A stretch of 64,000 bases of DNA from Erpobdella octoculata (GCA_963978895.1 OZ022240.1:12001807-12065806), one strand, 5' to 3'. Positions 43,231 to 55,410 are shown, counted from the first letter of the stretch. The notes: a model not told the origin generated them from the letters alone. Numbers and translations are program-made.

Positions 43231-43839
43231 TCATTTTTAAACTTTACAAACATTTCATTCCAAGAATGAAATTTGCAAAAAACACTATCACCAAGTCAAC
43301 CACTGCACAACTATAAGCTGAATAAACTAGTTTCGACTCGTTCGCATAAAGTACTCTATACGCCCAACGATCGTAGAACGAGCATGACTCATACATGTTC
43401 AGATTGTGGGTTAGTGTAAACACAATAAAATTTAATTAACGTTGCTGTTTACTTTTGAGTACATCCTCTTTCGATATTTCAAACTTTTGTTATGATAACT
43501 CTCATGAAATTAGCATAATAAATTTTTAAAGTAATATCGGTCGAAAACCTTGAAAATGCTCTTATTCTAACCCAGATTAAACTACTTAATACGAATAACA
43601 AAATTATTTAAAAAATTTTATACAGTGTATTGAAGCTTTCTTAACATAAAAAACAACTTTTAACAGAAAAAAAATTACAGCTTAATTTTATGCAACGCCA
43701 AAAATAAGTGTGTTCGTAAAACGTACGATGGTCTAAAACGGGTTAAAGCACATGGACCCCTACTTTCCTTTTGAGTTTGGTTATTCAAGGTCACGTGGTT
43801 CCGGAGATATTCGACGTCGACTCCGGAAGCGTTTATAGC

Positions 43840-43955
43840 CCAAAATTAAAAAAAAAACCGCCATCTTTGAACGCCCATAAAATATTTCTAGAATACGAAT
43901 TTAAAAAATTCTACCCCCATCATGTGGTCCCATTTAGGGGTCGTCTTCTCATTTC
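43840..43955. repeat. Dispersed direct repeat, copy 2
   Basis: Matches 42010-42130 (CCATCTTTGAACGCCCATAA, GTGGTCCCATTTAGGGGTCG). Nothing else is recognised in 43230-43840 or 43960-44270. Confidence 0.6.
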
Positions 43956-44276
43956 TACTCATTACATCATAACGAATTAATAGATGTAAAAAACCAACAG
44001 CAGCCTTAGAAGCTATGTCACACTTATAGAAATTTTTTGGTAGTAAATTTATTAAAGTTAACTATTAAAAAATTAAAAAAACTGTTTATAAAAAACTATT
44101 GCAAAATGAAATTTTATTCAATTTTGGCTGGCTGCTAACTATTTAATTTTGGTAGTAAACTTATTAAAGTAAACTATTAAAAAAGTAAAGAAACTGCTTA
44201 TAAAAAACTCTATATTGCAAAATAGAATTGTTGAAACAAAAACTTTGTGTTTTAACTCTCCAAGAGCTATTGTCAT

Positions 44277-44746
44277 TCAGTGCGAAACCTGAGCTTGTTT
44301 GCCAGATGACAGCTCTTCTACATTAGCATCAAATGCAGACACTGATATGCGCAATATGTCGTGCAAATGATTATCAGTAAGTTTTACCCTGTGGACCGAC
44401 TTATTGCACTTCATTCTGGAAAATATCTGCTCACATATGTATGTACTGCCAAATAAACTTATCATCATCAATGCATTCTTTCGTAATGCTGGATATTTGG
44501 CAGAAGTTAAGAGGGTGTACAACTCAATTAGGTTCCCTTCTAAAAAAATTTCTTTCAGAAAGCTCCCGGACAGCAGCTCAACTTCGTTGAAACACTGCTG
44601 ACATATAAAATTTTTGTAATATTTTTCAATTTTTAAGTAAGTTTTTAAAAGATTTTACTATAAAATTCATATATTTAAACAAAGCAGATCGGGCCTCCAA
44701 TTGATAGCCCGCGGGCCGCAAATGTCCCGAGGGCCGGCCACCCCTA
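44277..44746 (-). mobile_element. hAT relic, transposase C-terminus and one end
   Basis: The minus strand 44522-44277 encodes KNALMMISLFGSTYICEQIF, SVHRVKLTDNHLHDILRISV, the hAT dimerisation domain of the ZBED/GTF2I-repeat type. Near 44700-44746 the plus strand has GGGCCGGCCACCCCTAG; reversed, CTAGGGGTGGCC resembles a hAT end. No matching second end or duplication is found. Confidence 0.6.
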
Positions 44747-44796
44747 GCGCTAGCTTAACTGGTTGTACCGTTTGTAATTATTTCTAAATAAAAATG

Positions 44797-44866
44797 CAAT
44801 GCATAATTGTTACCCTTCTATTTTTAGTCCTGTTTTCTTTTCAACAATCAGCCGTTGAAAGTTGGA
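44797..44866. repeat. 70-bp direct repeat, copy 1
   Basis: CATAATTGTTACCCTTCTAT to GCCGTTGAAAGTTG recurs at 48119-48186. It may be a shared end of a non-LTR 3' region, because the second copy flanks a non-LTR RT fragment. Confidence 0.7.
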
Positions 44867-45119
44867 ATATACGAAAGTTTGATTTGACCAGAGAAAAGTA
44901 AAATCTTCACAACAGTAATTATATAAGATAATTTGTTACAAGATTTTGATTTCAAATCATTTTAGAATACAGGAAAATGTGATTTTGATTTAAAATCATT
45001 TTTATGTTCAAGATTTTGATTCCAAATTATACAAAAATAATTTTACCCAACACTGCATTTATACCTAATCGCCAGAAACCTTCGTTTTGAGTTTGGAGCA
45101 TCATTAAGCATAACTCAGA

Positions 45120-45250
45120 AGGGGCACTGCATATAATGAACATCTTTTTGACTAATACACTTTTGATGAATTGATTCTTTGATGAATAATTTGTTGATGA
45201 ACTTTTCTGACAAATTTTTTGATGAATTTTTTATTTGATGAACTTGTCGC
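45120..45250 (+). repeat. Degenerate TTTGATGAA repeats
   Basis: Six or so spaced copies of (T)TTGATGAA(T/C) in about 130 bp, in AT-rich DNA without a gene. Confidence 0.5.
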
Positions 45251-45558
45251 CTCCCTTCCATATTTACTCTAGTAATGATTTTCTTTAACGTTTATTAATT
45301 TAACAAGGTTGATGAAAGGAGTTACCTCCGCGAGACAATCAACCTTAAAATGTTGTAATCACTCAAAACAAATGAAGTCAATACAAAGTCATAATAAAAT
45401 CAAAAAGAAAAAAAAGTCAACAGAAAACTGAAAATGTCAAAAAATTGAGGTAAAATTATAATAAGATGTTCGTATAGCAATCTAAGTCTTTATTTACACT
45501 GAAAACTAAGCATCTGCGTCCCGATATCGTTATCTCGAATTCAATCGAGATTTCAAAA

Positions 45559-45580
45559 CGATACGGGAGATCCCGTATCG
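45559..45580. repeat. Palindrome CGATACGGG-AGAT-CCCGTATCG
   Basis: A perfect 9-bp inverted repeat with a 4-nt loop, in a stretch rich in TATCG/CTCGA words that recurs, as CGTAT repeats, at 46705-46775. Possibly ends of an old element. No gene is recognised between 44870 and 47640. Confidence 0.6.
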
Positions 45581-46496
45581 CCATTGAACCGATACAGCCT
45601 GCGGAAGAAATCTCGTATCTATATAATTAGCGATGCTTAAAATTTCATTCCCGATTAAAATCTCGAAAAATATCGAGATTTTTAACAAATATTTTACAAT
45701 AAATAACGAAAGTCATACATATTTAATTAACGATTGTCACAACTGTGAATATTTGCAATTGATTCAACAACTATTATCATCCCCACTTTAAATTCGGTTT
45801 TCCAGACAGCCTGTAGCCCCATTATTTACTATTTTTAGTCTGGGAACCGGCAGCAAAAAAGCCACGCTCCTCTTAGGCTGCTAGTCGAGCTCTGCATACT
45901 ACTGATACTACAAGCCCTACAAGGCAATCGTACTCGCTGACATCGATGACTATTATTATTAATGAGAATAATGAGTAATGTAATAGTAATGATCATTCTA
46001 TGTTTATGTTTTGGTTTAGTCTGTTTCATAAACCTATTTTTTCAAATTTGTTACATAGAATTGGAATGATTATTTTAGTGTTTCGATATCCGTAATTGAC
46101 CGTAATAGTAGCTCATCTAAGATATATCTTTATAATCTCAATGATATTCTTGGTTGTGTGTGAGTATGTGTGTGCCACCTGTAGTGTGCACGACAGTGCC
46201 GTAGCCCGTATCGTCTGCAGCTGGAATTCGAAACTTTCTCAGCTTCTTTCTTGCTATTGCTAACCGCATTCGCCATCGCCTATAAATAAACACGCTGGGT
46301 TTTTTCACTTTTTTAATTCTTGCATAGAGGCACTTTCTCGTGTTTGTCATCATTATCATGCCGCGTCACTAAATAAAGTAAATAAATACTTTCTATCGGC
46401 GGTAGCGTTTTATTTAGAGTCTAAATTTAGACAAATAGATGTACCGAAACTAAACAAATGAAACTTATTTCAAGTTGTAAAAAAAAATTAAATTTG

Positions 46497-46592
46497 GTAA
46501 ATTTTTATAAATTTTTATAAATTTATAAATTTTTATAAATTTATAAATTTTTATAAATTTATAAATTTTTATAAATTTATAAATTTTTTAAT
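46497..46592. repeat. AT-rich tandem repeat (ATAAATTTTTATAAATTT)
   Basis: About five units of an 18-bp A/T repeat that is itself partly palindromic. Followed at 46705-46775 by a short CGTAT tandem repeat. Confidence 0.85.
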
Positions 46593-47776
46593 ATTTATAT
46601 ATTTTTTTTCAATGAATTTCTTTAATGTAGTTATTAATATTGTCTGTCGCGTATAGTTCATCATTCTATGTTATCTCTAGGCAAAATTTCCGCTTCAGTC
46701 GAGATCCCGAAATCGTATCGTATCGTATCGATATCGTATCGTTATTGTTCGAAGCGTCTCGTATCGTATCGTTTAATTCGGGGCAAATGCCCCTCCCAAT
46801 TTACGTCCCTGAATATCTGAATACCACTAATGAGCACCTATGGTACTCTAGTTATTAATGATTTTGTACGTACTCTTTTGTCTCATTACGTAAGCCGATG
46901 TCGCTCAAGCCAATAAGAATTCAATAAAGTCTCGTTTTCTATGCTATATTTGCGTTGTCTTTGTATTCATTTTGCATTGCCGGTTTTATCACGTTTGAAT
47001 TCGATGTCTCTTCAATATCTTAACGTTTTATTTAAGCCTTAGATTTTGATTTGGACGAGTTTGGATTTTTAGCAGCGTTTTTTTAAAATTTATTCATTTA
47101 TATAGTTGTATAATTGTATAGTTTGTATAGCATTGTACACAGTTTTCTCTTCAGTCTTTTGTCTGTCATTCTGGTATTTTTTTATTTTCTTTTATTCGTG
47201 ATTACATCTGTTATGTTTGGTTATGGTAAGTTTGTATTGTAGTTAGCACATTTTTTAATCTAAATGTAACTAATATCGCAATTTTAATTGCGTTGTGTGT
47301 AAATCTGCTACTGAAGAAAAACTAAAAATAATCTAAATATTGAAACAAAATGGGAAAACTTCTCTATTGAATTCTGCAATTGTAATTGGAGATACAATTT
47401 TAATTGACAGTTTAACTCTATAAATGTGAATGTTTGTATTAAGTAACAAAGCAAAGAAAAATAATCAGCCCCAGCCTTGCCTTGTGTTAGTTTTAGTTCT
47501 AGCAGCTAGCTGAGCTATCTCCAATAAAAAGAATTAGGCTATCTGGGCTATCAGGTGCTGCCTCTATCTCTATATCAGTATTAATGAGACACAACTTAAA
47601 ATCTATTTTTCCCAGCTCCATCTATCATTGTCTAAGAAATACTTCAATTTCATTTCCTGAAAATGCAAACAGGCTGCATTTTCAGTTGAGGTAGCTTTAC
47701 AGGAATAATTTTTGGTAATCTTTCCCACGGACGGCCCGGCCTGTGTGGCGGATTAATACGTAATTCTCGGCAATAA

Positions 47777-48030
47777 TCTATATATATATAAGAATATGTC
47801 CTGACTGACTGACTGATAATCAACGCCGAGCTCAAACGCCTCATCCTAGGAGCGTGAAATTTGGAACTTATATTACTTTTATTGCGTAAGTATCCACTAA
47901 GGATTTTTGAAAATTTTGCTCCTGAGGGGAAGAAACTGGAAAACAAACTTTTTTCTAAAACAATGTATATCTCGAAAACCAAAAATGAGGAAATTTTGAA
48001 ATTTGGTATATGGATTCTTCTTGAAAAATA
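47777..48030 (+). mobile_element. Helitron family B, 5' fragment
   Basis: Begins TCTATATATATATAAGAATA with A before it, then GACTGACTGACTGATAATCA, and matches 8760-9035 closely to about 48030. The remainder is missing. Confidence 0.75.
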
Positions 48031-48118
48031 AATATGATGTTACAATAGTTGAAGTAAGGATAGATAAAAGAGTAGTAAGTAAATAGTAAGTAAAGTAGAT
48101 TTGCTTAATAAATGAGCT

Positions 48119-48629
48119 TAATAATTGTTACCGTTCTATTCTTAGTCCTGTTTTCTTTTCAACAATCAGCCGTTGAAAGTTGAAAAATACTTATAGAGAA
48201 CACCAATATTGCGAGAAACATTTTTACATAGGTAGGTACACTACTTATATGATCATCCCATGTAAGAAATTCATTGATATATACTCCTAGAAACTTAGTG
48301 GAAGATACATTAATTATCCGAGAGTTTTCAATAAAAATTTCTATAGAGGCTGCTGGCATAAGCGTAGAGCGATGTTTGTGGAATGCTATGAAGTTAGTTT
48401 TTGCTGCATTAAGTGATAGTTTATTACTTTTGAACCAGTCCGAAACTAATTTCAGTTCGGTATTGGTTTTACTAATTAGGTCCTTGAGATTCTTATATGC
48501 TGCTAGTGCATTAGTGTCATCTGCAAATAGAAAAAAGTTAAAAAAAAACTTTGTCGAATGGACAATATCATTAATATAAAGGATAAACAAAAGTGGACCT
48601 GATAATTGAATAAAAGTCGGTCCTGTCAC
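48119..48629 (-). pseudogene. Non-LTR reverse transcriptase fragment
   Basis: The minus strand encodes GPLLFILYINDIVHS, FFLFADDTNALAAYKN (FADD catalytic motif), ELKLVSDWFKSNKLSLNAAKT and STKFLGVYINEFLTWDDHIS. These are RT motifs B to E of a CR1/Jockey-type element. The frame is intact for 156 codons but lacks the N-terminal half. A 70-bp repeat (48119-48186) overlaps its end. Confidence 0.8.
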
Positions 48630-49148
48630 ATAATCTTATATATGATTTATACAAATACCTACAAAATTATCTACATGACTACACCCTTCTTTTAGAATTA
48701 GAAAAATAGCTTCGGGTTTACTCTTTTTTCAGTCACTGATCATTTTTTAAGAAGAAATTGACTACCTTATAGAAAAAACATGAAGGTTTACGGCACCAGA
48801 CTTTTTTTTTACCAAGAGAGCCACCGCAGAAAAATGCCAACTCTATGGGGGTTTTATGCATTTTTATACAGCGAAGGGTTAAAGCTGACGTGCGTTTATA
48901 CGCATAGGGGAGGGGGTCTGAAAATGCACGAGGTGCAACAGGAGGGAGGGGGTGTCAAAATATGGTATATTGCGTACGTAATATATGAATGGTCCCAAAC
49001 CGTGGCACAATTTATCCTTTATATACGTTCGTAAAAATACAATACGCCATTTTGCAAAAACTATTCACCCAATCTATTTTATAAAACAATTTCCTTTGTG
49101 CAAAACTGATTTGAGTCCAAAAATCTTTGCAATTCCGTATTATAAGAC
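48630..49148. other. No recognised gene
   Basis: An open frame at 48780-49034 has no recognisable motif and biased composition. I see nothing else here. Confidence 0.5.
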
Positions 49149-50861
49149 CATAGGCGTCGCAACCAGGGGGGACAGGGAGACATGTCTGCTCTACTATTGT
49201 TGAGTTGGGGGACAACAAAGTATTTGTCCCCCCACTTTTACAATGACATGGTTTTTTTACTTAAGGCCATAAAATTCGCGACCCCAGTTGAGCAGTTTTT
49301 TAATATAATCTTGTGATGATGTTGTATAACAAGATGTGCTCATGGAGAATGAGACCAGAAACTTCAAACTTCACTGCAGCAACCGCTGCAATAGTCTACA
49401 ATATTAGTCCGATAGACGTTTATTACTATGTATTGAAGTCGTAAAAATAATTGAAGACAAGCGAATTTGGACTTTATTTTTTTGCCATCATATAGGTATC
49501 TATATTTGGATTGAATCCCCCCTTTTTTATTTTATTAGTTTGTGCAGGTTTTTGTAAATTTTATGAAACGATTGTGAGTGAGTGATAATGAAATTTCTAT
49601 ACAAAATATTGCCTGGAAATTGTTAATGTTGTATATTACTAGCCCGCAATTATATTTATATACAAATCTGTACAAGCAAAGTACTTATATTTCAATAAGA
49701 TTTCATTTTCCAGACGTTTCACTGACGTTATTTATCACCACTGATTAGACCGATTAGATTAGAGTCTCATTTGGATTTGTATTATTATTAACAATAGCAA
49801 AGTAAGTTTTTTGAAATGGGTTCTATAAACCCTAACTTTAATGACACCATGTGTGTCATTTGTCACATTTCATTCAGTAGCAGTACAGATTCTGATGTAT
49901 CCACAGTTACTAAAGGAATAGACACATTAATTGAATACAGTGAGAAGTTGGGCGATACAAAATTACACCAGTATCTACTAATAAACCCACCTCTTGTTAA
50001 AGTTCATAAGACCTGCCGTAGGAATTATACCAGCAAGCGAAGATATGATCAGAAATGTGCCCAAGACAATGCTGAAACTGACCAAGTAAATGAACCAAAA
50101 TTACTTCGATCTAGTGCACCTTCATTCAAATGGAAACTTCACTGCTTCTTCTGCAGAAAATTGTGTCATAATGATCTGAAATACAAAGATAGCAAAAAGA
50201 AAACGAGGCGTGTGGCTACACTGGTGATAAGGCAAAGTATTCTTGAGCAGTGTTTGAAGAGAGGAGATGAATGGGGATTGGATGTACATAGTCTTTTGAT
50301 GACATGTAATGATCTGGTAGCTGAGGAGGCAGTTTATCATAAATCCTGTCATTCCAATTTCTTTTGTATCCGGAAGTATGAAAGTTCTGGTAGACCAAAA
50401 GACTGCATGAAGGCTGAAACCTTTGAAAATCTCTGTGAATGGCTGGAAGTGAGTGATTATGAGCTGTTAACAATACAAGATGTTGTTAATAAAGCTCGTG
50501 AAATGGTTCCTGGCAATGATAATGTCTACAGTGAAGTCCACTTGAAGCAGAAACTCATTGATCGCTATGGGGAACATATTCAGTTTTGTGAGGTTCTTGG
50601 CAGGCGCAATGTTATAAGTTGGAAAAAAATGACTGACTATATTGTTAATGAAAAATGGCATAATGATCAGAAAAGCGTTGACAGCGAACATATAATAGTA
50701 ACCGCCGCAAAGCTATTAAAGTCAGTTATTCGAGAGACTAGCAATGACATGGACTCATATCCAACGTGTCAAAACATTCGAAATCTTCAGTCTTCCAGAG
50801 ATTGGATGTCTAATTTATTAACTCTGTTTTTGGACCATTTGATCTGTCCCGAGGGAAAAAA

Positions 50862-50870
50862 ATTGCTATT
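50862..50870 (+). other. Frameshift in an A7 run
   Basis: Conserved coding passes from CPEGKK in one frame to GHSIVQAVKP in the next across GGGAAAAAAATTG. A one-base change in the homopolymer explains the break, as a recent mutation or a sequencing slip. Confidence 0.7.
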
Positions 50871-52287
50871 GGGCATAGCATTGTGCAAGCTGTCAAGCCA
50901 TACTCCACTATAGCTCCTATACCATTTGCTATTGGAGTGTCAGTAGATCACATCTCGGGATCTAAATTACTTTTGAATTTTTTGAGTCGGTTAGGTATGT
51001 CAGTTTCATACGATGAAGTTTGTCGTTTCAAACAATCAGTCACTCGTTGTGAGTCGATGGATCTCCCATCTGCATTTCCAGAGTGTTTCACACAATATGC
51101 AGCAGATAATGTTGATCACGATGTTTGTACTCTTGATGGCTCAGGAAGTCTTCATGCTATGGGTATTATTTCCATTACAAATGCTTCCAGTGAAGACCGA
51201 CCCCAAGGCCAATTTGCGGATCTACCAATACCACGACTTAAATTAATCAGTTCAAATGCTGTGGCTAAGTTGAAAAAATCCCGTTATTTCATTGCAGTTT
51301 GCCAGATGTTTTATTGGCTAGCATCACTTATAAACCAAAGTTCCATGCTGTTCAGCCATGCATCCTGCCACCATCCATTAATCTTGATTTACTGTGGCAT
51401 ATTGGTTGGTTTTTGAGTGACAATGCTAAACCGAGACCTAGTTGGGGTGGCTTCGACTCTGCTGTCATTCGTGGCGATCTATTAGAAGCATCAGATATTC
51501 GTATGCAGCCCATAATAGATCTCAATCCAAATGATCTTTCTTGTGTCTATTCCACCCTTATGTACATTTCAAAAGAAGCGGAAAAACTAAACATCAAGAC
51601 TCCGGCAATTACTTTTGATCAGCCTCTCTGGCTTAAAGCCATCGGCATTGTGAATTACCATAAACTCAATATTGTCTGTCGACTTGGCGCATTCCATATT
51701 CAAATGAGTTTTCTCGGCAGCATTGGCAATTTGATGGCTGAATCAGGACTCAGCGATGTCATGGAATGTTGCTATGGCCCAAACACTGTAAAACATATAA
51801 CATCTGGTAAAGCTGTTGCTCGTGCTGTGCGTGCTCATCTTCTCGTCGAATCAGCATTGCACATCATACTACTTAAGTCTGTCATGCCATCTTTAAGAAG
51901 ATGCGATGCTGAAAAAGGAGGGTTGAAGTCTCTTCAAGAATTTTATGATAGAGTGTTGGAAAATGGATATGATGTTGAAAGTGATGTTTTTCCAGATTGC
52001 TTAAATACGATTGAAAGTGCCTTGAACGAGTTGAAAGTTAGTCTTGTTTACAAATCAAGAACAGCGAAGTTGTGTTGTCTTTGATGGGTATGGAACACCA
52101 AGCATAAAGGATCAAGAGCATCAGCGGAGGGCAAAGAAGGTTGCTCCGGACATATTACTTGATGCAAACAAAGTTGCACATTCTGACCAAGGTGCATTCT
52201 TAGCAAACAAGAATAATAAAGGTTTGTTTGTATCATTTTTAATTTCTTGTCTGGTTTCAGTAGGTCTGATTGTGCACCAGGCTGCAG

Positions 52288-52357
52288 ATGATGCTGATAC
52301 TTTGGTTGCCAAAGTGGCATTGCAGATTGCTGAGGCAAATCAGGTTGTTAGTGTCAT
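52288..52357. repeat. Left arm of a perfect 70-nt inverted repeat
   Basis: These 70 bases, covering the ADDADTLV active-site region, occur as an exact reverse complement at 52618-52687. The arms are 260 nt apart and both lie inside the open frame. Confidence 0.9.
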
Positions 52358-52617
52358 TGCAAATGACACTGATATTCTAGTGATACTATTGTATCACTTC
52401 CGTTCTGAAATGTCGGATATTTTTATGTCTTCTCAACCTGGTCGTTATGTTCACTCTATACGTGCAATTGCATCATCTTTAGAACCATTGGTGTTGAATC
52501 GTCTCTTAATAATTCACGCAATCAGTGGTTGCGATTCCACCTCATGTTTATTTGGTCATGGTAAGGTCAGCATTTTTAAGAAAATTGCCAAGACCAGAGA
52601 TATCCAGCCATTACTCG

Positions 52618-52687
52618 ATGACACTAACAACCTGATTTGCCTCAGCAATCTGCAATGCCACTTTGGCAACCAAAGTATCAGCATCAT
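52618..52687. repeat. Right arm of the 70-nt inverted repeat
   Basis: Exact reverse complement of 52288-52357. It is read here as TNNLICLSNLQCHFGNQSIS without a stop, so the frame stays open although this segment is antisense to the nuclease motif. Confidence 0.9.
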
Positions 52688-53730
52688 ATACAGAGTGCAT
52701 ATACAAGTTCTGCACAGGAAATCACTCTCAACCACAAATTTTAATCCACAGGATTGGGGGTGGAAACTGCACGAAGGGAAGTTTTATTTCAGTAGCAACG
52801 GACATCGACTTGCACCTGCTGATATTTTGAAGGTGGTATGTTGTAAATGCACTGCTGATGCAAAGAAACCATGTGGAACTCGAGCCTGTACTTGTAGGAA
52901 GTATGGATTGTCTTGCGTCACTGCCTGCAAAAATTGCAACGGAGTTTCTTGCGAAAATAGGAGTGAGAATTTTCCTGAATCTGTGGAGCAAACTGAAATA
53001 GATGGTGATACTATCGCTGAGGAAGAGATTTTAGATGATGATTATTTGGAGGTACATATGCCGTGGTTCTATGAGGAAGAAGTTGTCACTAGCAAATGAA
53101 TTTTGTCTGAGTTTCTTTTGTTTGTATATTTTCAGTTTATATCTCGTTATGACATCTCATTATGAATTTTGTTTGTGTACCGTAAAACGGGGTGACTTTG
53201 CCCGTGCGGGTGACTTTGGCCCAAAATGGATTTTTTGTTTTAATTGCGTCGATCTCCTTTTAAAACTGGCGGACAACCTCCATTTTTTTATCAAAACAAA
53301 CTGTGGTGTGTTAGCTAATACTTCGATCCTTCGATTGTTGTTTTCGCCGCCGTTTAATAATTTTATAGCTGTTTTTGCGAGAGTTGCGAAAGTGACGATA
53401 TTTTTTGGTGTGCAAACTTCTTCCTACACAGCAACAATTAACAAAGGCAAGTGACTCAAAATTTCCATAAATGATATTTTGTATATTACTGTTAATGTAG
53501 CGTGACATTTATTGTGTTTGGTCAACGCTCCTTTAAGTTATTGACCGTTAAAAAAAGTGGGTTGACTTTGGCCGCTTTCTGGGGTGACTTTGGCCCATGG
53601 GAGGGTGACTTTGGCCCACGTTGAAAACTGCGTTTTGGAGCACTAAATAGCATAAATGTCAACATTTTTTGTTGTTTTATTTTACTATGATTACGATTTG
53701 ACAACAATTAACAATTTTTCAGATTTTATC

Positions 53731-54040
53731 ATGCCTAGAACGTGTAAAAACAACGCTCGGTAGCAGAACTTATGGTTCTTACTCGTCGTCAAACTTGCAA
53801 GCAGCTTTGCTGGGAATCAGTACTGGCAGAACAACACAAAGAGAAGCAGACAAATTATACAAAATTCCTAGATCAACACTAAGGAACAAACTCTAAGGTG
53901 CACATTCAAATAAATGTGGTGGGCAGACAATATTTTCTGATGAGGCGGAAGCCGCTTTCAAGTCTTATGTTGTGACGGCCTCAACATTTGGATTCCCCGT
54001 AGATAATTCAGATTTGCGGAATATTGTTAAAGGTTTTACG
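53731..54040 (+). pseudogene. pogo-type transposase N-terminus (HTH)
   Basis: MPRTCKNNAR, then after a shift SYSSSNLQAALLGISTGRTT, READKLYKIPRSTLRNKL (helix-turn-helix of psq/CENP-B type), a stop, CGGQTIFSDEAEAAF and FGFPVDNSDLRNIVKGF. This order (HTH, then E/DEE..F...GFPVD..DLR) is typical of pogo-family transposases, which bind DNA through this region. A frameshift and a TAA break it, and the catalytic region does not follow. Confidence 0.75.
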
Positions 54041-54116
54041 TAGGACAGGTTATAAAATTAAATGATTTGATACCTTTTAACTAGGTGTGACATTTGGAAA
54101 ATTGTTGTTTTATTAG

Positions 54117-54311
54117 GTGAAAAAAGTTAGAAAAGCCGAGGCAGAAGTTCGTCTTATGAAGAGAAGCGGACGTAACTGGAAATGGCCGAAGCCTGAAGAG
54201 AGAGCTGTCTATCAAGAGGCTGAGATCTTCACACTCATATCAGCTCCAAAGCAAATTTCTAGGAGGGGACTTTACTCAATTCCTGAGCTGCAGCGCATTG
54301 ATTATTTCTGA
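54117..54311 (+). pseudogene. pogo-type transposase C-terminal remnant
   Basis: KKVRKAEAEVRLMKRSGRNW and PEERAVYQEAEIF form a basic/acidic helical tail that ends IDYF. The position and composition suit the C-terminus of the same transposase, but there is no diagnostic motif. Nothing is recognised in 54690-55410. Confidence 0.35.
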
Positions 54312-55410
54312 CGAAATCAATTTATTGTGTTATTTCTTGCTCCGTTCTCTTGATTTATAAATGTGTTGCAACTCATTTTTCATGTTTAATATTTACTAAA
54401 GATTAAAGAAAGAAAAATTAATGATAAACTTTGATCCAATGTTTTGGTAGAGCAGTTTATAATGTGAACTCAGGTGAAATATCAAATAAAATTTTGCTCG
54501 ATATGTTTGGGGACTCTAAACGGTGCCAAAACAAGCTAAATTAATTCTGTAAAAAGTGTATTTCAACAAAACATACATAGTATATTGAAAAATAATTGAA
54601 ATGAAACTGTTTAGAGGTTAACATTTTTTTCTGGACAGGCTTAAAGTCGCTGGGCCAAAGTCACCCCTATCAGCGGGGTGACTTTGGCCCAGCCTTTAAA
54701 CGCGTAAAAATATAGTAAAAAAAATTTTTTTTTAAGATTTCGCTAGGTCACGCCATACATCACTACTATGCACACCTTTTTAGCATAATAGCTCATAGAA
54801 ATATAATTTGTACTTTAAAATATAGGTTGATTTATGTGTAAACTGGGCCAGTATTATGGTATCAGTATTATGTTTAAATATTGCATTTTATGTATATATT
54901 TGCAAATTGTTAGAGCGGTGTTCCGAATGCAATTATTTGTTTTTAAATTTTATTATTTGTCATTCAATGTTTTGCTTATTTTTTGCATAATATATCTCAT
55001 AATAAACATTCTAATTCATTCTAATATCAGTATCAGGAGTTAATTATATGTTTTTATATCATTATTATTCGATTTAATTTTCTGTACATTTTTACTTCAC
55101 TAGTCTCAATATTTTTTTCATAATAAATCTCATTATTGCTATACAAGTTTATTTCAATCACAGTTTTCCATTTATTATGTCTGCATGTATATTGTACTTA
55201 AAATGTGTATGTTTTTACATTGCACTTTAATTGTCTGTTTTTAAATCTTTCAGCTCGCTAGTCTGAATATTATTTCATGGCTTTAAAATATGTTCCGGTC
55301 AGTGTATTCGGGTGGACTTCAGTATTTTGAATGCTCATAGGTAGACTTATAATAAACCATTGAGAAACCTTTGTCCCTAATTATTTTTATGTCAAAAATT
55401 TATCAGCCGG

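Larger units (their letters stand above)
49816..53099 (+). pseudogene. FEN1/PIN-like nuclease plus CXC-domain gene, three frameshifts
   Basis: Four overlapping frames (49816-50913, 50883-51416, 51299-52084, 52044-53099) join into about 1090 codons. The N-terminus has Cys/His pairs (CVICHISF, CFFCRKLCHND, YHKSCHSNFFC). The middle has IVQAVKPYSTIAPIPFAIGV. The 3' third reads VVFDGYG-TPSIKDQEHQRRA, QAADDADTLVAKVALQIAEA, VIANDTDILVILLYHF and IHAISGCDSTSCLFGHGK, resembling the acidic active-site motifs and GCD(Y) of XPG/FEN1 nucleases. A CXC-like Cys cluster follows (CCKCTADAKKPCGTRACTC, then CVTACKNC). Many invertebrate genomes carry such proteins in multicopy, which suggests a mobile or amplified gene. 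Its role is not known to me. It sits inside a hAT-like element. Confidence 0.6.
53177..54690 (+). mobile_element. pogo-like (Tc1/mariner) relic with GTGACTTTGGCCC repeats
   Basis: The left side starts ACCGTAAAACGGGGTGACTT and the right side has CTGGGCCAAAGTCACCCC (54646-54663), inverted relative to it. The word GGGTGACTTTGGCCC recurs at 53200, 53580, 53604 and 54672. Inside are an HTH-bearing N-terminus and a C-terminal basic segment of a pogo transposase, but the DDE core is missing. The exact element ends are uncertain. Confidence 0.6.

Noticed and set aside
45835..46860. Short open frames at 45835, 46138 and 46640
   Set aside because: Fewer than 75 codons, no motif, no splice context, AT-rich surroundings.
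53035..53454. 139-codon frame overlapping the end of the nuclease gene
   Set aside because: It starts inside the nuclease C-terminus in another frame and runs through the pogo end. No motif.
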